From Firmicutes bacterium UBA5559 (GTDB lineage: Bacteria > Bacillota > Clostridia > Peptostreptococcales > Anaerovoracaceae): a stretch of DNA of 14,398 nucleotides. Positions 1-7,237 of the stretch are shown here, piece by piece. The stretch spans positions 1 to 14,398 of the forward strand of contig DIMT01000039.1 in assembly GCA_002425705.1 (NCBI GenBank), in the 5' to 3' direction. The first letter of the stretch is position 1, and each line of letters begins with the position of its first letter. The position numbers and the translations under genes are program-made. The notes below the pieces were generated by a model. The model was not told where the DNA came from, made no database searches, and saw only the letters and a program-made list of their open reading frames with translations.

Positions 1-1
1 T

Positions 2-997
2 GTTCTGGGTCAGGGTCCCGGTCTTATCGGAACAGATGATGGACACGCAGCCCAGTCCCTCTACGGCACGAAGATTCTTGATGATGGCGTTTTCCTTCGC
101 CATCTTGGAAGTACCGATGGCCAGGGATATGGTGACGATGGAGGACAGCGCCTCCGGAATGGCTGCTACTGCCAATGCTACGGCAAACATCAGGGAGTCC
201 AGAATCGGCATGTCCCGGAATACGTTGACCGCGAAAATAGCGGCGCAGATGATCAATATAATAAAGGACAGTTTTTTACTGAAATTATCCAGGCTGACCT
301 GCAGGGGTGTCTTTCGCTCCGCGGTTTCGTTCATCAGGGTGGCAATTTTACCCAGTTCGGTGCGCATACCAGTGGCGGTTACGGCCACTAGGCCCCGGCC
401 ATAGCTGACTAAGGAGCTGGAAAAAACCATATTTTTCTGATCTCCCAGGGGCACCTCCTCCTGGAGGATTGTTTCATCGGTTTTATTCACCGCCACCGAT
501 TCTCCGGTCAGGGCACTTTCATTGACTTGAAGGGAAAAATTCTGCAGGATCCTGCCGTCGGCGGGAACGATATCTCCGGCTTCCAGCAGAACGATATCTC
601 CAGGTACGATGTCTCTGGCATCGATTTCCTGCCGGAATCCATTCCGGATGACCTTGGCCATGGGAGCTGACAGTTCCTTCAGGCTTTTCAGGGATTGCTC
701 TGCTTTGATGTGCTGAACCGTTCCCAAAATGGCGTTGAGGGTAATGACGCAAAGGATAACGATGGTGCTTTCTACGTGGCCGGTCAACATGGAGATGGCT
801 GCCGCTACGATCAGGATCAGGACCAGCAGGTCTGCAAACTGGGACAGGAATACCTGTAAAATCGTCTTCCCTTTTGTTTCGTCCAGCTGATTCAGTCCCC
901 ATTCTTCCTTCTTTTCTTCCACTACGGCCTGACTGAGGCCATCGGCAGTGCTGCCCAGGGCGAAAAGGGTTTCTTCTTTTGTCTTGTTAAAATACAT
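2..997 (-). CDS. P2-type cation-transporting ATPase, N-terminal part (probable Mn2+/Ca2+ exporter), cut by window edge
   Basis: Reading leftward from ATG at 997 gives an uninterrupted frame of 332 codons that runs off the window. Typical pumps of this family are about 850-900 residues, so roughly the first third is here. Visible in order: a cytoplasmic N-terminal segment, the M1/M2 hairpin (about residues 55-95), an actuator domain with the TGES dephosphorylation motif at 164-167, helices M3/M4 with an ion-site PEAL motif (IPEAL, as in bacterial Ca2+ ATPases such as LMCA1), and the phosphorylation motif DKTGT with the acceptor aspartate at residue 324. The start is supported by GAGGTAGAG just upstream. 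By sequence alone this would be called a Ca2+ ATPase. However, a yybP-ykoY manganese riboswitch directly precedes it, as for Mn2+-efflux P-type ATPases of lactic acid bacteria (L. lactis yoaB, S. pneumoniae mgtA), so Mn2+ export is the favoured inference. The M5/M6 ion-site residues lie outside the window. Confidence 0.93.
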   Translation of the reverse strand, partial: MYFNKTKEETLFALGSTADGLSQAVVEEKKEEWGLNQLDETKGKTILQVFLSQFADLLVLILIVAAAISMLTGHVESTIVILCVITLNAILGTVQHIKAEQSLKSLKELSAPMAKVIRNGFRQEIDARDIVPGDIVLLEAGDIVPADGRILQNFSLQVNESALTGESVAVNKTDETILQEEVPLGDQKNMVFSSSLVSYGRGLVAVTATGMRTELGKIATLMNETAERKTPLQVSLDNFSKKLSFIILIICAAIFAVNVFRDMPILDSLMFAVALAVAAIPEALSSIVTISLAIGTSKMAKENAIIKNLRAVEGLGCVSIICSDKTGTLTQN

Positions 998-1030
998 CTC
1001 TCTACCTCGCTTGAACCCGGGGAACTTCTC

Positions 1031-1074
1031 AAAAAAAAGACCCCTACTATGAACTTTGTCTTAGTAAAAGTCTT
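1031..1074 (-). terminator. Riboswitch-controlled intrinsic terminator upstream of the cation ATPase
   Basis: On the minus strand AAGACTTTTACTA (1074-1062) pairs with TAGTAGGGGTCTT (1049-1037) over 13 positions, including three G-U pairs, around a 12-base loop. A run of eight T follows (1038-1031, the first two inside the stem). Its 5' arm includes the CTTTT that closes helix P1 of the upstream aptamer, so terminator and folded aptamer cannot coexist. That is the layout of a transcriptional ON switch. Confidence 0.85.
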
Positions 1075-1160
1075 GCTGTTTAAAATATTTGCGGGTTTTC
1101 ACCGTCTTGACGCAAATATTACAATCCATCACAGGCGATTGCTAGCTACTCCCTTTTTCT
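1062..1160 (-). promoter_or_regulatory. yybP-ykoY (manganese) riboswitch aptamer
   Basis: The minus-strand leader of the ATPase gene contains the two hallmark segments of the yybP-ykoY family. These are AAAGGGAGTAGC near the 5' side (about 1156-1145) and CAGCAAGACTTTT near the 3' side (about 1078-1066). Between them lie helix CAATC/GATTG (1141-1137 with 1126-1122, read on the minus strand) and a perfect 10-base helix AATATTTGCG/CGCAAATATT (1120-1111 with 1093-1084). P1 closes by AAAAG with CTTTT. Known members bind Mn2+ and turn on Mn2+ exporters. Here binding should hold the CTTTT arm and prevent the terminator at 1031-1074, allowing expression at high Mn2+. The family assignment is from remembered consensus, not from a covariance search. 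Confidence 0.88.
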
Positions 1161-1168
1161 TCCGGTAT

Positions 1169-1197
1169 ATTCTAACACAATCCCTTTTAGAGTGCAA
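1169..1197 (-). promoter_or_regulatory. Promoter of the riboswitch/ATPase transcript
   Basis: On the minus strand TTGCAC (1197-1192) and TAGAAT (1174-1169) are separated by 17 bases, with TG one base upstream of the -10 (extended -10). The -35 is weak (three of six) and lies inside the last codons of the ornithine carbamoyltransferase gene. The predicted start near 1162 falls immediately before the aptamer, which supports the assignment. Confidence 0.65.
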
Positions 1198-2197
1198 TAT
1201 TTTTTTCGCCCAAGGTAGCGACCATTATGGCTTTAATCGTATGAAGCCGGTTTTCCGCTTCATCAAAGACTACCGAGTGGCTGCTTCGGAATACTTCATC
1301 AGTCACTTCCCGGATATCATAGCCCAGAGTCAACTGCTCCTTAGCCATCTTGGTTTCAAAGTCGTGGAAGGCCGGAAGGCAGTGCATGAAGAGAACATCC
1401 GGATTTCCGGTGGCTTCCAGCATCTCCATGGTCACCTTAAAGGGGGTCAGCATCCGGACCCTTTCCGGAATCTGTTCCTCTTCTCCCATGGAAGCCCAGA
1501 TGTCGGTATACAAAACATCGGCTCCCTCAAGGCAAGCGGGATCACTGGTCATCTCAATGACCGCTCCCGTTTCCCGGCAGACGGCCTCTACTCTTTTGAG
1601 AATTTCCTGATCCGCTCCCTGGATCAGCTCATCGGGCCCGTAGGCCACGAAGTGCATCCCCATTTTCGCGCATCCGTACATCCAGGCATAGCTCATATTA
1701 TTTCGGACATCCCCACAAAAGATGACTTTGTTTTTACTCAGGGGCTTCTTACAGTGCTCCATCATCGTGAGCATGTCTGCCAGAATCTGGGTGGGATGGT
1801 CCACATCGGTCAGACCGTTCCAGACCACCGCTCCGGAATACAAGGCCAGGTCTTCTACTACTTTCTGGTCATATCCCCTATACTGAATCCCGTCAAAGAA
1901 TCGGCCCAGAACCCGGGCAGAATCTTCCAGGGACTCCTTCTTTCCGATTTGGCTGGTATCCTTATCCAGATAGGTCACATGGCCCCCCTCATCGTAGCAG
2001 GCCACTTCAAAGGAGCACCTTGTCCGGGTGGAGGTTTTTTCAAAGAGCAGGACAATATTTTTTCCTGCCAGGTTTTTTTCAAATATTCCGGCCTTTTTCT
2101 TGGCCTTCAGGTCTGCTGCCAAATCCAGCATATATTGGATCTCTTCCCCGGTAAAATCCATCAGGGTGAGAAAATGTCTGCCTTTCAAATCTATCAT
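1187..2197 (-). CDS. argF: Ornithine carbamoyltransferase
   Basis: Transfers the carbamoyl group of carbamoyl phosphate to ornithine, giving citrulline, in the cytoplasm (arginine synthesis, or the reverse in the arginine deiminase route). With the start used here the protein is 336 residues, normal for the family. The carbamoyl-phosphate motif STRTR is at 56-60, HPTQ at 134-137, SMGEE at about 236-240 and the ornithine-site HCLPAF at 272-277. An ATG six bases upstream (2203) is possible, but AAGGAG stands only about two bases from it and 8 bases from the ATG at 2197, so the latter is chosen. Sequence alone does not separate anabolic ArgF from catabolic ArcB. The isolated gene, with no arcA or arcC beside it, and the ARG boxes overlapping its promoter favour the biosynthetic, arginine-repressed role. 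The promoter of the next transcript overlaps its last codons. Confidence 0.95.
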   Translation of the reverse strand: MIDLKGRHFLTLMDFTGEEIQYMLDLAADLKAKKKAGIFEKNLAGKNIVLLFEKTSTRTRCSFEVACYDEGGHVTYLDKDTSQIGKKESLEDSARVLGRFFDGIQYRGYDQKVVEDLALYSGAVVWNGLTDVDHPTQILADMLTMMEHCKKPLSKNKVIFCGDVRNNMSYAWMYGCAKMGMHFVAYGPDELIQGADQEILKRVEAVCRETGAVIEMTSDPACLEGADVLYTDIWASMGEEEQIPERVRMLTPFKVTMEMLEATGNPDVLFMHCLPAFHDFETKMAKEQLTLGYDIREVTDEVFRSSHSVVFDEAENRLHTIKAIMVATLGEKNIAL

Positions 2198-2227
2198 AAT
2201 CATTGCTCCTTTTTTCCGATTTCCTTC

Positions 2228-2256
2228 ATTGTACTACCGGTTCTGGAAAAAATCAA
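2228..2256 (-). promoter_or_regulatory. argF promoter
   Basis: Minus-strand TTGATT (2256-2251) and TACAAT (2233-2228) are separated by exactly 17 bases, about 25 bases upstream of the argF ribosome binding site. Matches to the sigma-A consensus are four and five of six. An ARG-box-like site abuts the -35. Confidence 0.75.
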
Positions 2257-2290
2257 TACATTTTTATGCATAGATATGAATTTTTATTCT
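2257..2290 (-). promoter_or_regulatory. Tandem ARG boxes (ArgR/AhrC operator) of argF
   Basis: Two 14-base sites resemble the ARG box TGAATAAAAATTCA. On the minus strand AGAATAAAAATTCA (2290-2277) matches 13 of 14 and TGCATAAAAATGTA (2270-2257) matches 11 of 14. Their centres are 20 bases apart, so they sit on nearly the same DNA face, as in the paired boxes bound by hexameric ArgR. The weaker box directly touches the -35 of argF, a position suited to repression by arginine. Confidence 0.7.
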
Positions 2291-2294
2291 TTAT

Positions 2295-3440
2295 TTATTC
2301 TTTTCCCATCTTGGGCGGCTTAACGCCATGGAACTGGTAGTAGGTAGTCTCCAGTCGGCCGTTGTACAGCTTCCTTCGCCGGTCTGCCTCCCGCCCCATG
2401 ATTTTCTGCTCCAATTCCTTGTCGGTGGTAATCAGAAAAAGGGACCAGGTTGGGTTCTTTTTCATGAAAACGGCAAGGCTGGTGTATATTTTTTCAATTT
2501 CCTTCTCTTCTCCAATTCGCTCACCGTAAGGTGGATTGACGATAATAACTCCTGCCTCTTCTGCCGCTGCAATTCCGGAAATGTCCAAAACCCGGAAATG
2601 AATGCAGTCATCCACCCCTGCCTCAGCAGCATTTTCCATAGCCGCCTGGATCGCTCTGGGGTTCACGTCGGATGCTTCGATTCGGAACTCCGCATCGTAC
2701 TTAATGGCTTCATAGGCCTTTTTCTTTTCTTCCTGCCAAAGCTTTTTCGGAATTACATGCCAGCCTTCGCTGATAAACTCTCGGTTCAGTCCGGGAGCAA
2801 TGTTCCGGCCGATTAAGGCCGCTTCAATGGGAATGGTACCGGAACCGCAGCAGGGATCCAGCAGGAGACGGCCTTCCTTCCAAAAGGAAAGCTGAACCAG
2901 AGCTGCTGCCAGGGTCTCCTTGATGGGTGCTTGTACATCCGCCACCCGGTATCCTCTTTTATGGAGTCCGACCCCACTGGTGTCCAGGGTTATTGTCACA
3001 CGGTCTTTCAGCAGGGTGGTTTTGATGGTGTATTCGGCACCGGTTTCCGGAAATTCCCCGCAGCCGAAACTCTCCCTCATCCGTTCGATCAAAGCCTTCT
3101 TCACGATGCTCTGACAGGCAGGTACGCTGTGAAGTTTGGATTTCACTGAGGTGCCGGTGACGATCATCTTTCCGTCTGCCGGAATCCATTCTTCCCAGGG
3201 AATGCCCTTGGTCTGCTGGAAAAGCTCTTCAAACTCGGTAGCCTGAAATTCGGCAAGCTTCACCAGGACCCGGTCTGCTGACCGAAGCCATAGATTGGAA
3301 CGGACGATAGCCCGTTCGTCTCCCATGTAGGTGATCTTGCCGTCCTCTGAACGGAGAATCCGGTATCCCAGTGCCTCAACTTCCCTTTTCACCACAGCCT
3401 CCAGCCCGAAGGTTGCGGTAGCGATCAATTCTAATTTCAT
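2295..3440 (-). CDS. ypsC: THUMP-domain class I SAM-dependent 23S rRNA guanine-N2 methyltransferase (YpsC/RlmL type)
   Basis: Probable rRNA guanine-N2 methyltransferase of the UPF0020 family, related to B. subtilis YpsC and the RlmL half of E. coli RlmKL. The 381-residue length fits YpsC-type proteins. An N-terminal ferredoxin-like/THUMP RNA-binding part occupies about residues 1-155. The Rossmann methyltransferase follows, with SAM motif I DPCCGSGT at 195-202, an acidic motif around D258, and catalytic motif NPPYGERIG at 302-310. The NPPY sequence is typical of enzymes that methylate an exocyclic amine. An upstream ATG at 3467 adds nine residues, but only the ATG at 3440 has a placed ribosome binding site (AAGGAAACCA) and begins at the conserved MKLELIATATFGLE. 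The gene lies about 30 bases beyond a terminator with no clear promoter of its own, so it may depend on read-through. Confidence 0.9.
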   Translation of the reverse strand: MKLELIATATFGLEAVVKREVEALGYRILRSEDGKITYMGDERAIVRSNLWLRSADRVLVKLAEFQATEFEELFQQTKGIPWEEWIPADGKMIVTGTSVKSKLHSVPACQSIVKKALIERMRESFGCGEFPETGAEYTIKTTLLKDRVTITLDTSGVGLHKRGYRVADVQAPIKETLAAALVQLSFWKEGRLLLDPCCGSGTIPIEAALIGRNIAPGLNREFISEGWHVIPKKLWQEEKKKAYEAIKYDAEFRIEASDVNPRAIQAAMENAAEAGVDDCIHFRVLDISGIAAAEEAGVIIVNPPYGERIGEEKEIEKIYTSLAVFMKKNPTWSLFLITTDKELEQKIMGREADRRRKLYNGRLETTYYQFHGVKPPKMGKE

Positions 3441-3473
3441 TGGTTTCCTTGCTCCTAACTGCCTCATAAGGCA

Positions 3474-3497
3474 AAAAGCCCTGGGGTCAGGGCTTTT
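3474..3497 (-). terminator. Intrinsic terminator after mreB
   Basis: A perfect 10-base stem AAAAGCCCTG/CAGGGCTTTT with a four-base loop lies 13 bases past the mreB stop. On the minus strand the T run ends in TTTTT then GCC. The stem is symmetric and could act on both strands, but only minus-strand genes flank it. A second small perfect hairpin, TGCCT with AGGCA around a TATG loop, follows at 3460-3473, between the terminator and the methyltransferase start. Confidence 0.8.
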
Positions 3498-3509
3498 AAT
3501 GGATTGGTT

Positions 3510-4532
3510 TTATGTGAAGGATTTTTTTCGGTTCAGGGCGGCGTTTTCCAGAATCAACAGGGAATCCAGAGCTTTGCCCGTTCCGATGGCCACACAGTCC
3601 ATGGGGTTTTCCGCAATATAGCAGGTAATCCCGGTCCGTTGTTCCACCCGCTTGTCGATGCCGTACAGCATGGCACCACCTCCGGTGATGACGATTCCTA
3701 CGTTGCTGATATCGGCAGCCAGCTCCGGTGGAGTGGTTTCCAGTACCCGATGGATGGCTTCGCAGATAATGGACAGGGGCTCATCCAGAGCTTCCATGAT
3801 CTCCTTGGAGGACACTTCCACCACTTTTGGCAGCCCGGTGACCAGATCCCGACCTCTGCACTCCATGGAAACATTGGTTTCTCTGGGGAAGGCTGTACCG
3901 ATTTTGAGTTTCAGGTCTTCTGCCGTTCTTTCCCCGATATACAGTTTATGTTCTTTTCTCATATACTTGATGATGGCATCATCAAACCGGTCTCCGGCAA
4001 TTTTAACCGACTGGCTGGTAACGATTCCTCCCATGGACATCACAGCAATATCCGTGGTTCCACCACCGATATCGATAACCATGGTCCCGTCAGGCTTGGT
4101 GATATCCAGGCCGGCACCAATAGCTGCGGCCAAAGGTTCTTCCATCAGGAACACATCTTTGCCCCCGGCCTGCATGGTGGCTTCCCGGACAGCTCTTTTC
4201 TCCACCTCGGTGACACCGCTGGGTACGCAAACCATGATTTTAGGCTTGAAGAACTTTCCGGCACCACAGGTTTTCCGGATAAAATGCTTCAGCATCCGTT
4301 CGGTTATGTCGTAGTCCGAGATTACCCCATCCTTCAGGGGACGGACGGCAACGATGTTGCCCGGGGTTCTTCCCAGCATCTGACGGGCTTCTTCCCCAAC
4401 GGCCAGAATCTCATTAGTGTCCTTGTTGATGGCCACCACGGCGGGCTCGTTGAGCACGATGCCTTTCCCCTTAATGTAGACCAGGACGTTCGCCGTCCCC
4501 AGGTCGATTCCTACTTCATTTGCAAATCCCAT
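3510..4532 (-). CDS. mreB: Rod-shape-determining actin homologue (MreB/Mbl family)
   Basis: A bacterial actin that forms membrane-associated filaments and directs lateral peptidoglycan synthesis. The 340 residues show the full actin-fold nucleotide site: phosphate-1 loop DLGTAN at 10-15, the catalytic glutamate region MEEPLAAAIGAG at 130-141, phosphate-2 loop DIGGGTTD at 154-161, and adenosine loop TGGGA at 283-287. GRTPGNIVAVRPLKDGVI (54-71) and ENPMDCVAIGTG (308-319) are near-invariant in MreB/Mbl. No mreC or mreD follows it, which is common for the extra paralogues (Mbl, MreBH) of Firmicutes, so it may be mbl rather than the primary mreB. AAAGGAG stands 11 bases before the ATG, slightly far. 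It starts 41 bases after the flavodiiron gene with no clear terminator between, so the two may be co-transcribed, and a terminator follows it. Confidence 0.94.
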   Translation of the reverse strand: MGFANEVGIDLGTANVLVYIKGKGIVLNEPAVVAINKDTNEILAVGEEARQMLGRTPGNIVAVRPLKDGVISDYDITERMLKHFIRKTCGAGKFFKPKIMVCVPSGVTEVEKRAVREATMQAGGKDVFLMEEPLAAAIGAGLDITKPDGTMVIDIGGGTTDIAVMSMGGIVTSQSVKIAGDRFDDAIIKYMRKEHKLYIGERTAEDLKLKIGTAFPRETNVSMECRGRDLVTGLPKVVEVSSKEIMEALDEPLSIICEAIHRVLETTPPELAADISNVGIVITGGGAMLYGIDKRVEQRTGITCYIAENPMDCVAIGTGKALDSLLILENAALNRKKSFT

Positions 4533-4573
4533 TCTGTTTCTTTCTCCTTTATTTGATTTCCCCTCTGGGAATC

Positions 4574-7114
4574 CTACATTTTATCGATGGGGGTCTTTTC
4601 CTCGAAGGCAATCATCAGATCCTTCTGATCTTTCGTATCTCCGATGAGGATCCCGCCGCAGAACCGGCCGTTGAGGAAATATAATTTTTTGTAAATCAGA
4701 TTTTCCTCGTCGCTGAATTCCTTGGTCTTGTATTTCTTGCCATCCGTCTTACCGATATCCCCAATGGAGAAAATGCTGGTTCGCATGCCATTGAAGCTGA
4801 CAGCGGGAATAGTTGGTTCATAGGTCATCTCATCCCCGGCTGCATTGGCTCCGGCAACTTTCCCCATGTCGATAGCCTGGGGCCAGAGGGCGTAGTTGAT
4901 TCCCTTATATTCAGCACAGTCACCGGCAGCATAGACCCCCGGCAATTCCGTTTCCATCCGGTCGTTCACGATGATGGATCGGCCGACTTCCAGACCCATG
5001 GCCTGAGCCAGCTGGGTGTTCTGCCGAACGCCGGTGGATATGATCACGATATCTGCTTCAATGATGGTTCCATCCTCCAGGCGGACGCCGGTGACCCTAT
5101 CCTGTCCAAGAATCTCTTCCACTTTCCTGCCTCGGGAAATTCGAACTCCGGCCCGGTCCATGGCTGCCTTCAGGAACTCACTGCCCTTGGCATCCAGCTG
5201 CCGACTCATAATGACGGAGGAGGTTTCGATGACGGTGACTTCCAGCCCGGCCTTTTTAAGTTCCCAGGCGGCTTCCAACCCCAGTACTCCGCCGCCGATG
5301 ACAGCTGCGGTTTTGGCTCCTGCATTAATGTATTCCCGTATATCGTTGACCGTGGTCATCCATCGGATGGCAAATACGCCCTTTTTCTCCACCCCTTCAA
5401 AGGGAGGTATGAAGGATTCCGCTCCGGTAGCCAGAATGAGTTTGTCAAAGGTTTCTTCCTTCCCGTCGGCAAGGCGGACGATCTTCTTCTCCGGATCAAT
5501 GGCCGTAACATCTGCCCCCAGGGACAATTTAATATTGTTTTCCTGGTACCAGGAATAGGGTTTGATGAAAAAGTTCAGCATGTCCAGTTCAGACAAAATC
5601 CCCTTGGTGAGCATGGGCCGGTTGTAGCCGATCAGAGGCTCCCGGGAAATCAGGTGGATGGAGGCCACCGGGTTTCTCTTGCGGATTTCCTCACAGGCTG
5701 TAGTGCCAGCGGCTCCGTTGCCGATGATGATGAATTTTTCTGATTTATCGGACTGGAAGGTAACCGGTTCAATTTCAATTTCTACGAACTGATCCGGACC
5801 CACACCGCAGACGGGGCAGGAAGCGGGCGGTTCATCCCCTTCTACCACTTCGCTGCAAACCAGACACTTCCAATAGGTCTTTTCCTTATTTTTCTTCTTG
5901 ACTTCAACCACCTTGCCGGCAAGAACCGAGGATCCAAATCCAAAGCCAAAATCCCGGGCATCGCTGAGCTGGGAATCGCTGGGTTTGAACCGGACTTTGA
6001 AGCCCTGTCCGTAAACCTTCATTTTCAGATGCCCCAGCCGGTCCATGATGTTGGGCACCCCTTCTCCACTCCATCCGTAGGATCCGAAAGCCGAAGCAAG
6101 TTTCCCGCCGTGGACCCCGGGGAACATGCAGGTGGTCAGGTCCCAGATGGGTTTCAGAGCTTCTCCCAGAATCGTGGGAGTTCCGAAGAGGATTCCGTCT
6201 GCGTTGCAGATTTCATCCATGACCAGAGCCTGGTCTGTTTCTACCATATCGAAGAGTCGGACTTCAATGTCCCCTGCTTCCTGAATCCCGGCCTTGATGG
6301 TTTCCGCCAGAGTCTTGGTATATCCATACGCAGAGACATAGGGAATCACCACCGTCTTTTTGGTGTTAGGGTTGGCCACGCTGGACCACTGTCGAAGCAG
6401 CTCCACAACTTTATGGGGATCCTTTGTCAGTACCGGTCCGTGGCCGGTGCAGATGGTCTCGATTTCCAGGTCCTCGATTTTGTTGATGGCCTTCAGTACA
6501 AAGGACTTAAAGGGCCACAGGATCATGTCGTAATAGTAACGGAGGGCTTTCAGATAATCTTCCTTGTCCGCGACTTCATCGTTGGTGATCCCTTCCCAGG
6601 AGTAATGGGCGCCGAAGGCGTCACAGGTAACCAGGGTCTTGTTTTCCGGTATGTAGGTAAACATGGTATCCGGCCAGTGAAGGTTCGGGGCGGGAATAAA
6701 CCGGAGGGTCTTGTCCCCCAGGCTGATGGTGTCCCCTTCCTTGACGGAAATGGCTGTAAAATCCCGATTGACGATCTCTTTCAGGAAATTGACGGCTGTA
6801 TTGGTACCCACGATCTTAATCTTGGGGTTCAGGTCTAATAGTCCTTCAATGGCACCGGTGTGGTCCGGTTCTGTATGGGACACCACCAGGTAATCCACTT
6901 CCTCAATAGGGAGGATTTCTGTCAGCTTTTCCAGATATTCCTTGAAACATTTTGCTTTGGAAGCTTCAAAGATGACGTTTTTCTCAGATCCCTTCAGCGC
7001 ATAGGAATTGTAGGATGTGCCGAACTCAGTGGTCATGATGATATCAAATACCCGAAGATCCGGGTCCAGATTGCCGATCCAGTACAGGTCTTTCTTCAAT
7101 TCTTTTGTCTTCAT
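4574..7114 (-). CDS. Multidomain flavodiiron protein: diiron/flavodoxin core, short-spacer rubredoxin, NADH:rubredoxin oxidoreductase
   Basis: A complete NADH-to-oxygen (or NO) electron chain in one 846-residue cytoplasmic protein. The beta-lactamase-like diiron domain spans about 1-250 with all expected ligands: H80, E82, D84 and H85 (HTEPDH), H146, D165 and H225. The FMN-binding flavodoxin domain spans about 253-400 (phosphate loop near SAYGYTKT, 261-268). A rubredoxin-like domain at about 414-446 has CLVC (417-420) and CPVC (433-436) only 12 residues apart, far closer than in ordinary rubredoxin. An FAD/NAD oxidoreductase occupies 459-846 with GNGAAG (465-470), the NAD loop GGGVLG (607-612) and GVYAAGDCAEY (726-736). 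This architecture is known from clostridia as class F flavodiiron proteins; the C. difficile member is an NADH:oxygen reductase. The start is fixed by AAGGAG 7 bases before ATG. It sits behind a leader with an internal terminator and probably protects against oxygen. Confidence 0.95.
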   Translation of the reverse strand: MKTKELKKDLYWIGNLDPDLRVFDIIMTTEFGTSYNSYALKGSEKNVIFEASKAKCFKEYLEKLTEILPIEEVDYLVVSHTEPDHTGAIEGLLDLNPKIKIVGTNTAVNFLKEIVNRDFTAISVKEGDTISLGDKTLRFIPAPNLHWPDTMFTYIPENKTLVTCDAFGAHYSWEGITNDEVADKEDYLKALRYYYDMILWPFKSFVLKAINKIEDLEIETICTGHGPVLTKDPHKVVELLRQWSSVANPNTKKTVVIPYVSAYGYTKTLAETIKAGIQEAGDIEVRLFDMVETDQALVMDEICNADGILFGTPTILGEALKPIWDLTTCMFPGVHGGKLASAFGSYGWSGEGVPNIMDRLGHLKMKVYGQGFKVRFKPSDSQLSDARDFGFGFGSSVLAGKVVEVKKKNKEKTYWKCLVCSEVVEGDEPPASCPVCGVGPDQFVEIEIEPVTFQSDKSEKFIIIGNGAAGTTACEEIRKRNPVASIHLISREPLIGYNRPMLTKGILSELDMLNFFIKPYSWYQENNIKLSLGADVTAIDPEKKIVRLADGKEETFDKLILATGAESFIPPFEGVEKKGVFAIRWMTTVNDIREYINAGAKTAAVIGGGVLGLEAAWELKKAGLEVTVIETSSVIMSRQLDAKGSEFLKAAMDRAGVRISRGRKVEEILGQDRVTGVRLEDGTIIEADIVIISTGVRQNTQLAQAMGLEVGRSIIVNDRMETELPGVYAAGDCAEYKGINYALWPQAIDMGKVAGANAAGDEMTYEPTIPAVSFNGMRTSIFSIGDIGKTDGKKYKTKEFSDEENLIYKKLYFLNGRFCGGILIGDTKDQKDLMIAFEEKTPIDKM

Positions 7115-7167
7115 AGTAGCTCTCCTTCTTTGCCGTTTGCTGTTTTAGAGAATGGGGATTCATAAAC

Positions 7168-7205
7168 AAAAAAACATCAGTGGAACGGTCTTCGCCCCAC
7201 AGATG
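7168..7205 (-). terminator. Intrinsic terminator inside the flavodiiron gene leader (candidate attenuator)
   Basis: On the minus strand CATCTGTGGGGCG (7205-7193) pairs with CGTTCCACTGATG (7187-7175) across 13 positions with one U-U mismatch and two G-U pairs. The loop is AAGAC and seven T follow (7174-7168). It lies about 25 bases after the predicted transcription start and about 50 bases before the start codon. No minus-strand gene lies upstream that it could serve. No competing helix is evident upstream, so the mechanism is unknown. Confidence 0.65.
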
Positions 7206-7237
7206 CGTCAAAATACTGCCGTACAATCACTAAATAT

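Noticed and set aside
519..902. Minus-strand open frame of 127 codons within the ATPase region
   Set aside because: It is a different frame of the ATPase gene, rich in Arg/His/Pro as shadow frames are, whereas the true frame shows TGES, PEAL and DKTGT.
1049..2323. Plus-strand open frame of 424 codons opposite argF and the riboswitch
   Set aside because: It is the antisense of argF and its leader; argF has all catalytic motifs, while the plus frame has no recognisable domain and no ribosome binding site.
3504..4556. Plus-strand open frame of 350 codons opposite mreB
   Set aside because: The minus-strand MreB has a complete actin nucleotide site; the opposite frame is low-complexity shadow sequence without a start signal.
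4533..4573. Hairpin between the flavodiiron stop and mreB as a terminator
   Set aside because: The GATTCCC/GGGAAATC stem has a bulge and is followed by AAATAAAGG rather than a T run, so it does not look like an intrinsic terminator.
7044..7226. Minus-strand TTG-started frame of 60 codons across the flavodiiron leader, as a leader peptide
   Set aside because: It has no ribosome binding site, starts at TTG, runs into the flavodiiron gene in another frame and encodes no regulatory-looking codon run.
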